Below are positions 7,289-15,330 of a stretch of DNA of 35,876 nucleotides, piece after piece. The notes below the pieces were generated by a model. That model was not told the origin of the DNA. It did not search any database and saw only the letters and a list, made by a program, of their open reading frames with translations. Made by a program: the position numbers and the translations under genes. Position 1 is the stretch's first letter, and every line of letters starts with the position of its first letter. The DNA lies in contig JBBSBL010000023.1 in the NCBI GenBank assembly GCA_038251325.1, positions 1 to 35,876 of the forward strand, read 5' to 3'. Origin of the DNA: JBBSBL01 sp038251325 (GTDB lineage: Bacteria; Actinomycetota; Thermoleophilia; Solirubrobacterales; Solirubrobacteraceae).

Positions 7289-8722
7289 TCACCGGCACCG
7301 CGCGAACTCCTCGAAAAAGCGCGTTCGCGCCACCGAGACGAAGCCGGGCGGCGGCGTGTTGTCGAAGGGCAGTGCGCCGCCCGACAGGGCGTAGCGGCGG
7401 AAGGGGAGCCCGCCGTCGACGTCGCCGAACACCGTCACGGCCACGCCGGACGAGAGCGGCGGCCCGGCCGGCCGGGCGCGCACGTCGCGCTCGTCCGCGT
7501 CGAGGCGCCAGCGCGTCGCGGGCACCAGGCGGAAGGTCGGGAAGGTCACCGGGCCGCAGCGCCGCGCGGCGCGGACCGCCGACGCGTCGAGCAGCGCGAC
7601 GAGCGCGTCGTGGGCGTCGCGGTCGAGGCGGACCTCGCGCGGAAGCTTCCCGGCCGGCCCGCGCACGATGAGGCCGACGGCGCCGATCACCACCGCGACG
7701 CCGGCGAGGACGGCCCACGCCGTGCGCGCCCGCGACCCCGGCGGGAGGTCGAGGAAGCCGAGCAGCGCGTAGCCGGCGAACAGGGAGAGCGCGACGGCCG
7801 GGAGCAACAGGTAGCGCGGAAGCACCGACAGATCGAGCAGCCCGAGGCCGGCGATCGCGACGACTCCGGCCCCGAGGAGCGCGAGCGGGACGGCGAGGCG
7901 GCGCGGGCCGATCCGCCGCCATGCGAGTGCGAGGCCGAGCAGGCCGGCGAGCGCGACCGGGGCCCGCGCGGCGCCGCCGAAGAGCGTCGTCACCGCTACG
8001 CGCGCGGCGCCCAGCCCGGTGTCCTTCTGCGGCTCGATCTGGAGCGTGCGGGTGGCCGCGAGCGAGAAGAGCGCGTCACCGGTGACCGCGAGGTCGACCG
8101 CCATCCAGATCAGCGGCGCGGCGAACACGCCGGCGGCCAGCGAGATCCTCGTCCGCGTGTCCGCTTCGCGCCGGGCCGCCACGGCGTACGCCGCGGCGAG
8201 CAGCCACGCCTCGGGCCGCAGGAGGCCGGCGAGCACGAGCAGCGCCATCACCGCCCGGGGGGTCGCCCGGCGCTCGGCCGCGAGCACGCCGGCCCAGACC
8301 GCAACCGCGAGGAACCACACGTCGACGTAGGCGCGCAGGGCGTAGAGCAGGACCGTGAAGCTCGTGGCGAGGAACACCGCGGCGGCGACGCCCGGCCACG
8401 GCGACCGCACGGTGGCGGCGGAGAGCCGCACGAGCCCCCACGCGAGTGCGGCGAGCGCCCCGAGCGTGAGCAGCACGAGCAGACGGTCCCCGCCGCCGCC
8501 GGCCAGCGACGCGAGCGCCCCGATCGCCACGTAGAGCGGGTGCTGGGTCGGCGCCGCGTAGGCCTCGAACGACGGGGGCTCGCCGTGCAGCAGCTCCCGG
8601 CCCCAGATCAGGTGGTAGTAGGCGTCGTAGTTGGGGAAGGTCGGCGCGACGAGGAAGACCGCGAGTACGGCCAGCGCCAGCCCGCCGGCCGCGAGCGCGG
8701 CGCGCCGGCGGGACCCGCTCAC
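7289..8722 (-). CDS. GT-C-like polytopic membrane glycosyltransferase (paralogue A)
   Basis: This 477-aa protein has about 8-10 hydrophobic helices followed by a soluble C-terminal domain (about 365-477). The first periplasmic loop holds PNYDAYYHLIWGREL with Asp33 after the first helix, as in GT-C transferases that use polyprenyl-linked sugars. LLRPEAW follows near residue 185. The C-terminal domain contains a CGPV element and later WRLD. It resembles the gene at 12027 in these motifs, so the two are paralogues. The GTG start overlaps the O-antigen-ligase stop (GTGA), indicating translational coupling. Sugar and acceptor are unknown. Confidence 0.8.
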   Translation of the reverse strand: MSGSRRRAALAAGGLALAVLAVFLVAPTFPNYDAYYHLIWGRELLHGEPPSFEAYAAPTQHPLYVAIGALASLAGGGGDRLLVLLTLGALAALAWGLVRLSAATVRSPWPGVAAAVFLATSFTVLLYALRAYVDVWFLAVAVWAGVLAAERRATPRAVMALLVLAGLLRPEAWLLAAAYAVAARREADTRTRISLAAGVFAAPLIWMAVDLAVTGDALFSLAATRTLQIEPQKDTGLGAARVAVTTLFGGAARAPVALAGLLGLALAWRRIGPRRLAVPLALLGAGVVAIAGLGLLDLSVLPRYLLLPAVALSLFAGYALLGFLDLPPGSRARTAWAVLAGVAVVIGAVGLIVRGPAGKLPREVRLDRDAHDALVALLDASAVRAARRCGPVTFPTFRLVPATRWRLDADERDVRARPAGPPLSSGVAVTVFGDVDGGLPFRRYALSGGALPFDNTPPPGFVSVARTRFFEEFARCR

Positions 8723-10251
8723 GCCGCGACGGTCCCGGAGGCGACCGTCCGCTCCGGGGCAGCCGGCGCCCCACCGCGCGGCGCGAGCGCGAGCGCCGAG
8801 CCGACGGCGAGCAGCGCCCAGGCCAGCGGGTCCTCGAGGAACGCGGCGTAGACCAGCGTGTGGACGACGAGCGCGACGAAGGCGGCGGCGATCGCGGCGC
8901 GCGCCTTCACACCGCGCGCGCCGGCGAGCAACCGGGCCAGCGCGGCCGCGAGCAGCGCCAGGTACGCGAGCAGCCCGACCACGCCCTGCTCGGCGGCGAC
9001 CGTGATCGGGATCGTGTGGGAGGCGGAGACGGCCTGGGCGGCGGAGCCGCGTCGCCGATCCCGGTAGACACGGGCGAACGAGCCCGACCCCCAGCCGAGC
9101 GCCGGGCGCTCGCTCCACAGCTCGAGGCCGCCGCTGACGAGATCGGCCCGGCCGCTCGAGTCCGCGTTGAGGCGGTCGAAGGAGCGCAGGTGGATCCCGG
9201 TCACCGACGGGGCGAGCGCGACGAACGCGACGCCGACGGCGGCGATCGCCGCGCCGACGGCCAGCACGCGGCGTGGACGCCAGCGGAGGGCGGCGAGCAC
9301 GGCGAGCCCGGCGAGGAGGCCGACGAGGCCCGACTGCGACAGCGTCAGCACGAGGCCGCCCCACAGCACGGCGAGCGCTGCGAGGATCGCCGCGACCCAG
9401 CGCGGGCGCCGGGCGTCGAGCAGGACGGCCGCGAGCAGCAGCATGACCACGACGAGGAAGCGGCCGAAGATGTTCGGGTCGAAGAAGACCGAGTTGACGC
9501 GGAAGTAGGCGTGGAAATCGTTGGAGACGAGGAGCTTGGGGTTGAGCAGCAGCGTCTTGGTCGCGTACTCGACGAACCCGATGGCGGCGAAGACCAGCGC
9601 GAGGCCGGTGAGCAGGAGCAGGCAGCGGCGCAGCAGCTCGCCCGTCCAGGACACCCGCCGGAGCAGCACGAAGAGCACGGCGAAGGGGACGTAGAAGAAG
9701 ACGACGTTCTGGAGCGCCTTGGAGAAGTCCGGAGACCAGGCGGCGGCGATCCCGTACAGCGCGAGGTACGCCGCGAGCGTCCACTCGAGCGCTCCCGGCC
9801 GGGAGGCCGGCGCGGACGTCGCCGCCGGCTCCGCGCGGACCACGTCCCACAGCCAGGCGGCCGCCGCGGCGCCGACGACGAGGTAGAGCGGCAGCAGGAG
9901 GTTCGCCGTGTTCCCGGCCGTCTCGAGCGGGACGCGAAACGGCACCGCCGCGACGGCGAGCAGCGGGAAGAGCGCCGGCCGGCGGCGCATGAGCGCGCCC
10001 AGACTCCCGACGAGCGCGAGGCCGACCAGCCCCAGCGCGAGCGCGGCGAGCGGGCTGCGGTGCGCGAAGCGCAGCTGCGGCGAGTCCCAGACGTCGGCCA
10101 GGAGGAGGGCCGGAGCGAGCACGAGCGCCCCGCCCGCCGCCGCGGCGCGAGCGCGCTCGGAACGGACCACGAGCGCGCACGCCGCAAGCAGCGCCGCGGC
10201 GACGACGCCGGCCTCGGGCAGCGGCCCGGCGAGCGCGGGAACGATCGACAC
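8719..10251 (-). CDS. O-antigen ligase/polymerase-like membrane protein (Wzy_C)
   Basis: This 510-aa protein is mostly transmembrane helices, around a dozen. Residues about 225-260 form a large loop (FVEYATKTLLLNPKLLVSND, then FRVNSVFFDPNIFGRF), typical of O-antigen ligase/WaaL-Wzy proteins. LTLSQSG at about 305 and a second loop with GRADLVSGGLELWSERPALG, then GWGSGSF, complete the Wzy_C signature. A late helix pair carries HTLVYAAFLEDPLAW. Such proteins polymerise or transfer lipid-linked glycans on the outer face of the membrane. It starts at GTG with a TAGACT -10 box 9 nt upstream, and heads an operon with the GT-C gene. Confidence 0.87.
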   Translation of the reverse strand: MSIVPALAGPLPEAGVVAAALLAACALVVRSERARAAAAGGALVLAPALLLADVWDSPQLRFAHRSPLAALALGLVGLALVGSLGALMRRRPALFPLLAVAAVPFRVPLETAGNTANLLLPLYLVVGAAAAAWLWDVVRAEPAATSAPASRPGALEWTLAAYLALYGIAAAWSPDFSKALQNVVFFYVPFAVLFVLLRRVSWTGELLRRCLLLLTGLALVFAAIGFVEYATKTLLLNPKLLVSNDFHAYFRVNSVFFDPNIFGRFLVVVMLLLAAVLLDARRPRWVAAILAALAVLWGGLVLTLSQSGLVGLLAGLAVLAALRWRPRRVLAVGAAIAAVGVAFVALAPSVTGIHLRSFDRLNADSSGRADLVSGGLELWSERPALGWGSGSFARVYRDRRRGSAAQAVSASHTIPITVAAEQGVVGLLAYLALLAAALARLLAGARGVKARAAIAAAFVALVVHTLVYAAFLEDPLAWALLAVGSALALAPRGGAPAAPERTVASGTVAA

Positions 10252-10260
10252 GGCGCGCGG

Positions 10261-10266
10261 AGTCTA
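10261..10266 (-). promoter_or_regulatory. -10 element for the O-antigen-ligase-like gene
   Basis: TAGACT on the minus strand lies 9 nt before the GTG at 10251. It is back to back with the -10 box of the divergent lipoprotein gene. Confidence 0.5.
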
Positions 10267-10300
10267 CGCGCGCGCGGGGTCGCGGCGCCCGGGCGTCGGC

Positions 10301-10306
10301 TACCGT
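10301..10306 (+). promoter_or_regulatory. -10 element for the lipoprotein gene
   Basis: TACCGT lies 8 nt before the GTG at 10315, a leaderless arrangement. No -35 match is visible. Confidence 0.5.
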
Positions 10307-10314
10307 GTCGCGCC

Positions 10315-10713
10315 GTGACCGTCCGTCCGCTCGCGCTCGTCCTCGCCGCCGGCCTGCTCACCGCCGGCTGCGGCGGCACCCGCACCCCGGAGCAGTCCGG
10401 CGGCCCGAACGCCGTGCTCGGCGCCGGCGCACGAGCGAGCGCGTACGACCCCCGCACGACCCCGCTGGAGTGCATCCGGGGGACGGGACTGCCGGCCGCA
10501 ATCGACGGCCCCGACGCGATCCGGGTCGGCGCGGGCCCGGGGGCGCCGCGCGCGGTCTTCGCGCCCGACGGCGGCACCGCCCAGGGAACCCAGATCCGGG
10601 GGGACTCGCAGGGCGCCGAGGTCATCGGCAGCGCGCTGCTCTTCACCAACGCGGGCGACGACGCGCTGCTCGGCAAGATCGAGAAGTGCCTGGGCAAGAT
10701 CGTCGGCTACTGA
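10315..10713 (+). CDS. Small predicted lipoprotein, unknown function
   Basis: This 132-aa protein begins VTVRPLALVLAAGLLTAGCG, a type-II signal peptide with lipobox LTAGC and lipidated Cys19. The mature part is small and has two cysteines (ECIRGTG near 60 and EKCLGKIVGY at the end) that could form a disulfide. No domain is recognised. The GTG at 10315 is supported by the signal peptide beginning exactly there and by a -10 box 8 nt upstream. The gene sits between the two halves of the glycan block and is divergent from the O-antigen-ligase gene, so an envelope role is likely by location only. Confidence 0.8.
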   Translation: MTVRPLALVLAAGLLTAGCGGTRTPEQSGGPNAVLGAGARASAYDPRTTPLECIRGTGLPAAIDGPDAIRVGAGPGAPRAVFAPDGGTAQGTQIRGDSQGAEVIGSALLFTNAGDDALLGKIEKCLGKIVGY

Positions 10714-10776
10714 CGGCGCCGCCGCGCGCGCGGACCTGGCCCGCCGCCGCCCTGTAACTCCACCTCCGGCGGTGCG

Positions 10777-10782
10777 TAGAAT
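10777..10782 (+). promoter_or_regulatory. Candidate -10 box for the glycan operon
   Basis: TAGAAT is near-consensus. A weak TGTAAC at 10753-10758 lies 18 nt upstream. The start would be near 10789, giving a leader of about 130 nt to the ATG at 10918. The rest of the gap 10714-10917 shows no other feature. Confidence 0.45.
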
Positions 10783-10917
10783 GAACCGACTCGCCGCGAC
10801 GCGCGCGTATCCGTGTGCGCGCTCGCGACGCTCCGCGACGCGCGGCCCCCGTGGGCCCGCGCCGAGCACGCCGGCCCGGCCCTCGATTCGACTTCCCATC
10901 ACGCCCGCACGCCCTTC

Positions 10918-12015
10918 ATGAACCGCCTCCTCGCCGGCCGCCGATCCACCGCGCTCCACATCGCGCTGTGGCTGGTCCCGCTGGCCGCGGTCGTCTGGTG
11001 GGGGACCAAGCAGCAGGCTCCGACCTTCCCGGACAGCGCGACGGCTCTCGCCTGGCTCGGCGGCGCGCTCCTCGTCTACGTCGTCGCCACGCTCGCCCGC
11101 GGCGAACGGTGGGACCGGATCCTGCGTCGGTCCGACGTCAACGTCGGCCGGGTGGACGCCTACGGGATCACGGTCGTCGGCTACGCCGGGAACAACGCGC
11201 TCCCGGCCCGCGGTGGCGAGCTGCTGCGCGTGTTCCTCATGAGCTCTCGGACGCACGCGAAGCGCCGCACCGTGCTCGGGACGATCCTCGCCGAGCGCGT
11301 GCTCGACGCCGTCGCCCTCGCGCTGATCCTCGTCATCGTCGCCTTCAGCCTGATCGAGAAGCTCGGCTCCCCGACGCCGGGCGAGCTCATCATCGTCGGC
11401 ATCATCGCGTTGGTGGTGGTGGTCGTGGCGCTCGTGGCCTGGTTCCGCTACCGCCACCACGTCGACCGCGTCGTCGCCGCGCTGCGCCCCGTCATCGCCC
11501 CGGTGAAGACGCTGTGGAGCCCAGCCGGCGTCGGGCTGCTCGCGCTCTCGATCGCGATCTGGACGCTCGAGGCGGCGGTGTACCTGATGATCGGGGAGTC
11601 GGTCGGGATCCACCTCGGACTGGCCGGTGCGATGTCGGTCGTCGCGTTCACGAACCTCGCTGCGCTGATCCCGGCCGCGCCCGGCTACATCGGGACCTAC
11701 GACGCCGCGGTGATCTTCGCCACCCGGACCGTGACCGACGCGTCGAAGAGCACGGTGCTCTCCTACCTGCTGCTGCTGCGCTTCACGCTCTTCGTGCCGA
11801 TCACCATCGTGGGCTTCGCGCTGCTCTTCTTCCGCTACGGCGGCCTCGCCCGCCTCCGCGAGGCGCGGGAGGCGGCGCGGGAGGCGGCGCGGGCCTCGGC
11901 GAGCAGACCCGCGGAGCCCGGCCTCGCCGAGGTGGTCGCGGCCACGGCCGAGCACGTCGCCACCCCCGCCGAGCCGGTCAAGGCCGCCGCCGAGCCGGTC
12001 AAGGCCTCCGCCTAG
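10918..12015 (+). CDS. LPG-synthase-TM-family (UPF0104) membrane protein, flippase-like
   Basis: This 365-aa protein has about 8 transmembrane helices and the family signatures GYAGNNALPARGGELLRV (about 86-103) and, later, PAAPGYIGTYDAA. This fold is shared by the membrane half of MprF and by stand-alone proteins tied to glycolipid or polyprenyl-lipid handling. No aminoacyl-transferase domain is attached. I chose the ATG at 10918, where the N-terminus resembles the family (MNRLLAGRRSTALHIALWL); a GTG at 10813 would add 35 unlike residues. The tail is repetitive: REAREAAREAARA, then a 21-nt period repeat encoding AEPVKA twice (11968-12006). It is followed 11 nt later by a GT-C gene, so it probably serves the same glycan pathway. 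Confidence 0.87.
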   Translation: MNRLLAGRRSTALHIALWLVPLAAVVWWGTKQQAPTFPDSATALAWLGGALLVYVVATLARGERWDRILRRSDVNVGRVDAYGITVVGYAGNNALPARGGELLRVFLMSSRTHAKRRTVLGTILAERVLDAVALALILVIVAFSLIEKLGSPTPGELIIVGIIALVVVVVALVAWFRYRHHVDRVVAALRPVIAPVKTLWSPAGVGLLALSIAIWTLEAAVYLMIGESVGIHLGLAGAMSVVAFTNLAALIPAAPGYIGTYDAAVIFATRTVTDASKSTVLSYLLLLRFTLFVPITIVGFALLFFRYGGLARLREAREAAREAARASASRPAEPGLAEVVAATAEHVATPAEPVKAAAEPVKASA

Positions 12016-12026
12016 CCACCCCGTAC

Positions 12027-13583
12027 GTGCCCGCCTCGACCGCGCGACCCGGCTCCGTGCTCCGGCGTCCCGCCCTGAGCCGGCGTTCGCGCCCGGCGCG
12101 CGGCGGTCGCACCGCGACGATCTCGCTCCCGGGCACGCCGGCGCGCGTCTACACCCTGCTCGCGCTCGCCGCGCTCGGGCTCGGCGCGCTCTCGCTCCTG
12201 CTCCCCTCCACCCCGACCTACGACCCGTGGTCGTGGATCATCTGGGGCCGGGAGGTCGCGCAACTCGACCTCGTCACCACCGGCGGCCCGTCGTGGAAGC
12301 CGCTCCCGGTGCTCTTCACCACCGTGTTCTCGCTCTTCGGGAGTGCGGCGCCCGACCTGTGGATCGTGGTCGCGCGCGCCGGCGGCTTCCTCGCGCTGTT
12401 CCTGGCCTTCCGCCTCGCCGCGCGGCTGACCGCGCAGGTCGCCGCCCGCCCGGACGGCCGGTGGGGGATCGCCGGGTGGATGGCGGGGGCGGTCGCCGCG
12501 GTGGGCGTCCTGACCCAGACCGACTTCCTCCGCGCGGTCGCACTCGCCAACTCCGAGGGCCTGCTCGTCGCGCTGGTCCTGTGGGCCATCGAGCGTCACC
12601 TCGACCAGGCCCGCCGCCAGGCGCTCGTGCTCGGCTTCCTGGCTGCGCTGCTGCGCCCCGAGACCTGGCCGTTCCTCGGGCTCTACGGACTGTGGCTCTG
12701 GTTCCGCGACCCCGAGCAGCGTCGCCTGCTCGTGATCCTCGGGCTGCTCGTCCCCGCGCTCTGGTTCCTGCCCGAGTACTGGGGCTCGGGCAACCTCAAC
12801 CGCGCCGCGGACCGTGCCGCGAAGCCGAACCCGAACTCCCCGGCCTTCGCCGACGACCCGTTCCTCGAGGTGCTGCGCGAGGCCCGCGCGGTCCTCCCGG
12901 GGCCGCTCAAGGTCGGGGCGATCCTCGGGGTGCTCGCGTCGGCCTGGGCGCTGGTCACCCGACGGCGATGGCCCCCGATCGGCATCGTCGCCGGGGCGAG
13001 CGCGTGGATCCTGCTCGTGGCCGGGATGACCGCCGCGGGCTACTCCGGCAACCCGCGCTACGTCCTGCTCGGCACGAGCCTCTTCGCGGTGGTCGCCGGC
13101 GTCGGGTTCGGCACGGTGGCGAACCTCGCGGCCCGTGGCGCCGGGCGGCTGCGCCCGGCCCTCGCCCCGCTGGCCGCCGGCGCCGTCGCGGTCGTGGTGC
13201 TCGCCGCGGTCTGGCACTGGGGCGTCAACTCCCGCGTGCGGAACTTCGAGCGCGTCGGCCGGGCGCTCGACTACCAGGCCGACCTCCGCACCGCCCTGCC
13301 CGGCGCGATCACGGCGGCCGGGGGACGGGGGCGCGTGTTGTCCTGCGGGGCGGTCGGGACCGGCAAGTTCGAGGTGCCGATCGTCGCGTGGAACCTCGAG
13401 ACCCACATCCGCCGGGTCGGCCTCGCCGCCGCCGCCGCCGGCACCGTCTTCCAGGCCCGCGCCTCTCGCCGCTCGCCGCTCGACCCGCCACCGCCGCTTC
13501 CGCCCGGGCTGCGCGAAGCCGGCCGCTCGGGCCCGTGGATCGCCCTCCAGCGCTGCGCGCCGCCGGCCCGGGCCGGGGCGTAA
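12027..13583 (+). CDS. GT-C-like polytopic membrane glycosyltransferase (paralogue B)
   Basis: This protein is 518 aa from the GTG at 12027; another GTG 30 nt downstream is also possible. It has about 8-10 hydrophobic helices and a soluble C-terminus from about 420. The first outside loop holds PTYDPWSWIIWGREV with Asp66, followed by WKPLPVLF, ALANSEGLL and LLRPETWPF. The C-terminal domain has VLSCGAVGTGKFEVPIVAWN. These match the order in the gene at 7289-8722, marking the two as paralogues. The sugar donor is presumably polyprenyl-phosphate-linked (family knowledge); the acceptor is unknown. It lies 11 nt after the flippase-like gene and 27 nt before the next glycosyltransferase. Confidence 0.8.
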   Translation: MPASTARPGSVLRRPALSRRSRPARGGRTATISLPGTPARVYTLLALAALGLGALSLLLPSTPTYDPWSWIIWGREVAQLDLVTTGGPSWKPLPVLFTTVFSLFGSAAPDLWIVVARAGGFLALFLAFRLAARLTAQVAARPDGRWGIAGWMAGAVAAVGVLTQTDFLRAVALANSEGLLVALVLWAIERHLDQARRQALVLGFLAALLRPETWPFLGLYGLWLWFRDPEQRRLLVILGLLVPALWFLPEYWGSGNLNRAADRAAKPNPNSPAFADDPFLEVLREARAVLPGPLKVGAILGVLASAWALVTRRRWPPIGIVAGASAWILLVAGMTAAGYSGNPRYVLLGTSLFAVVAGVGFGTVANLAARGAGRLRPALAPLAAGAVAVVVLAAVWHWGVNSRVRNFERVGRALDYQADLRTALPGAITAAGGRGRVLSCGAVGTGKFEVPIVAWNLETHIRRVGLAAAAAGTVFQARASRRSPLDPPPPLPPGLREAGRSGPWIALQRCAPPARAGA

Positions 13584-13594
13584 GGACCCCGGGG

Positions 13595-13600
13595 TATCCT
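13595..13600 (+). promoter_or_regulatory. -10 element for the PMT-like gene
   Basis: TATCCT lies 10 nt before the ATG at 13611, suggesting an internal promoter with an almost leaderless transcript inside the glycan operon. Confidence 0.45.
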
Positions 13601-13610
13601 GCCCGCGCCC

Positions 13611-15278
13611 ATGGCCACCGTCGCCGCCCCCCGCAAGGCTCTGCCCACCACCCGCGTCGGGGTGCGCCGGCTGGCCGACAGCCCGCTCGCGCTGGTGGCC
13701 TTCATGGCCTTCCTGCTCGTCGTCTCGCTGTGGTGGCGGACGCGGGCGATCGGCGGCTCCTTCTGGATGGACGAGGGCCTGTCGGTCGGGATCGCCTCCC
13801 ACGACCTCTCCGAGATCCCGGGGGTCCTGCGCACCGACGGCTCGCCGCCGCTCTACTACATGCTCCTCCACTTCTGGATGGGTTTCGCCGGGCGCACGGA
13901 GACCGCCACCCACGCGCTCTCGCTGCTCGCCTCGCTGACGGCCATCCCCGCCGGACTCTGGGTGGGCTGGAGCCTCTTCGGCCGCCGCGCCGGGGTGATC
14001 CTCGCCTCGCTGTGCGCGTTCAACTGGTTCTTCACGGCCTACGGCCAGGAGACGCGGATGTACGCGCTCATGGGCCTCTTCGGGCTGCTCGCCACCGCGT
14101 GCTACCTCCACGCCTTCGTCTTCCGCCGCCGCGTCTACCTCATCCCCTTCGCGCTGCTCCTGGCGCTCATGCTCTACACGCACGGGTGGGGGATCTTCTT
14201 CGGGATCGCCTGCGCGGTGGCGCTCATCCCCATCCTGCGAGCGAGCGAGGAGCGCCGGCAGGTGCTGATCGACGCCGCGCTGGCCTTCGGCGGCGCGGCC
14301 CTGCTCTTCCTGCCCTGGGTGCCGACGCTCATCTACCAGCTCCAGAACACCGGGGCGCCGTGGGGCCGGGCGCCGCGCCTCGGGGCCCCCGTCCAGATCG
14401 CGCGCGGGCTGCTCGGCGGCGATCGCGTCGGCGCGGCGCTGTTCATCGGCGCGGGCATCGGCCTGTGGCGGACCTTCCGGGCGGGGCGCCACACCGCGCA
14501 GATGGAGGCTACGAGCGGCGCCGACCTCGCGGAGGAGGAGCGCGGGCGCGAGGACGGGCGAGCGGGCGGCCCCCGCCTGGACCGCCAGACGCTGCGCACC
14601 GCGGCGATCGTCCTCATCGTCATCCCGGTCTTCACGCTGGTCTTCGCCTGGGTGCTCTCCCAGTTCACCCCGGCCTGGGTCGTGCGCTACTTCGCCGCGG
14701 TGGTCGGGCCGATCCTGCTGCTCGGCGCCTTCGGCCTCGCCCGCGCCGGGCGCATCGGGATCGCCGCCACCATCGTCGTCTGCCTGCTCACGCTCGACCC
14801 CCAGCTCAACAGCGGCCTGCGCAACAAGAGCGACGTGCGCGACGTCGCCGCGACGCTGCGGACCGAGCTGCATCCCGGCGACCTCGTGATCGTCGGCCAG
14901 TCCGAGCAGGTCCCGGTCAACTGGTACTACCTCCCCGGCGGGCTGCGCTTCGCGACCCCGCTCGGGGCCACGGCGGACCCCCGCGCGATGAACTGGGTCG
15001 ACGTCGTCGACAAGCTGAAGGCGGCGCAGCCGCGTGAAACCCTGGAGCCCCTGCTTGGTACTCTCAGGCGCGGGCAGAGGGTTCTGTTCATCCGCCCGCT
15101 GACGGTCGGAATCGAGAACTGGGAGGCGCCGTGGACGCAGCTCGTCCGTCGCCGCTCCGCCCAGTGGGGCCGGCTGTTGGAAGACGACCGGCGCTTCACG
15201 CGCACCGCCACCGCCCCCCTGTTCTACAACTACTCCTCGACGGTCGGCAACAGCGCCGTCCTGTACCAGAGGCGATAG
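13611..15278 (+). CDS. Glycosyltransferase family 39/PMT_2-like membrane protein
   Basis: This 555-aa protein has about ten transmembrane helices in the N-terminal 400 residues. The first outside loop carries FWMDEGLSVGIASHDLSEIP, with the Asp54-Glu55 pair typical of ArnT/PMT-type GT-C enzymes. SPPLYYMLLHFWM and FFTAYGQETRMYAL follow and are usual for this family. A lysine-free acidic stretch with EEERGREDGR near 305 is a cytoplasmic loop. The soluble end (about 400-555) has DVAATLRTELHPGDLVIVGQ. It probably transfers a sugar from a polyprenyl carrier to a surface glycan or protein; donor and acceptor are unknown. It precedes the UGM-like flavoprotein by 52 nt. Confidence 0.87.
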   Translation: MATVAAPRKALPTTRVGVRRLADSPLALVAFMAFLLVVSLWWRTRAIGGSFWMDEGLSVGIASHDLSEIPGVLRTDGSPPLYYMLLHFWMGFAGRTETATHALSLLASLTAIPAGLWVGWSLFGRRAGVILASLCAFNWFFTAYGQETRMYALMGLFGLLATACYLHAFVFRRRVYLIPFALLLALMLYTHGWGIFFGIACAVALIPILRASEERRQVLIDAALAFGGAALLFLPWVPTLIYQLQNTGAPWGRAPRLGAPVQIARGLLGGDRVGAALFIGAGIGLWRTFRAGRHTAQMEATSGADLAEEERGREDGRAGGPRLDRQTLRTAAIVLIVIPVFTLVFAWVLSQFTPAWVVRYFAAVVGPILLLGAFGLARAGRIGIAATIVVCLLTLDPQLNSGLRNKSDVRDVAATLRTELHPGDLVIVGQSEQVPVNWYYLPGGLRFATPLGATADPRAMNWVDVVDKLKAAQPRETLEPLLGTLRRGQRVLFIRPLTVGIENWEAPWTQLVRRRSAQWGRLLEDDRRFTRTATAPLFYNYSSTVGNSAVLYQRR

Positions 15279-15330
15279 GACGGCGGACCCGAGCCCCACG
15301 ACCGACCGCGACCGAGAGCGACCAGCGCAC

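Noticed and set aside
8860..10713. Plus-strand 617-aa ORF ending with the lipoprotein
   Set aside because: Only the last 132 codons, from the GTG at 10315, make a real protein with a lipobox; the upstream part is antisense to the O-antigen-ligase gene.
11865..12006. Tandem DNA repeats as a possible CRISPR or regulatory repeat
   Set aside because: The 12-nt and 21-nt period repeats are in frame and encode an Ala/Glu/Arg-rich and AEPVKA-type protein tail of the flippase-like gene.
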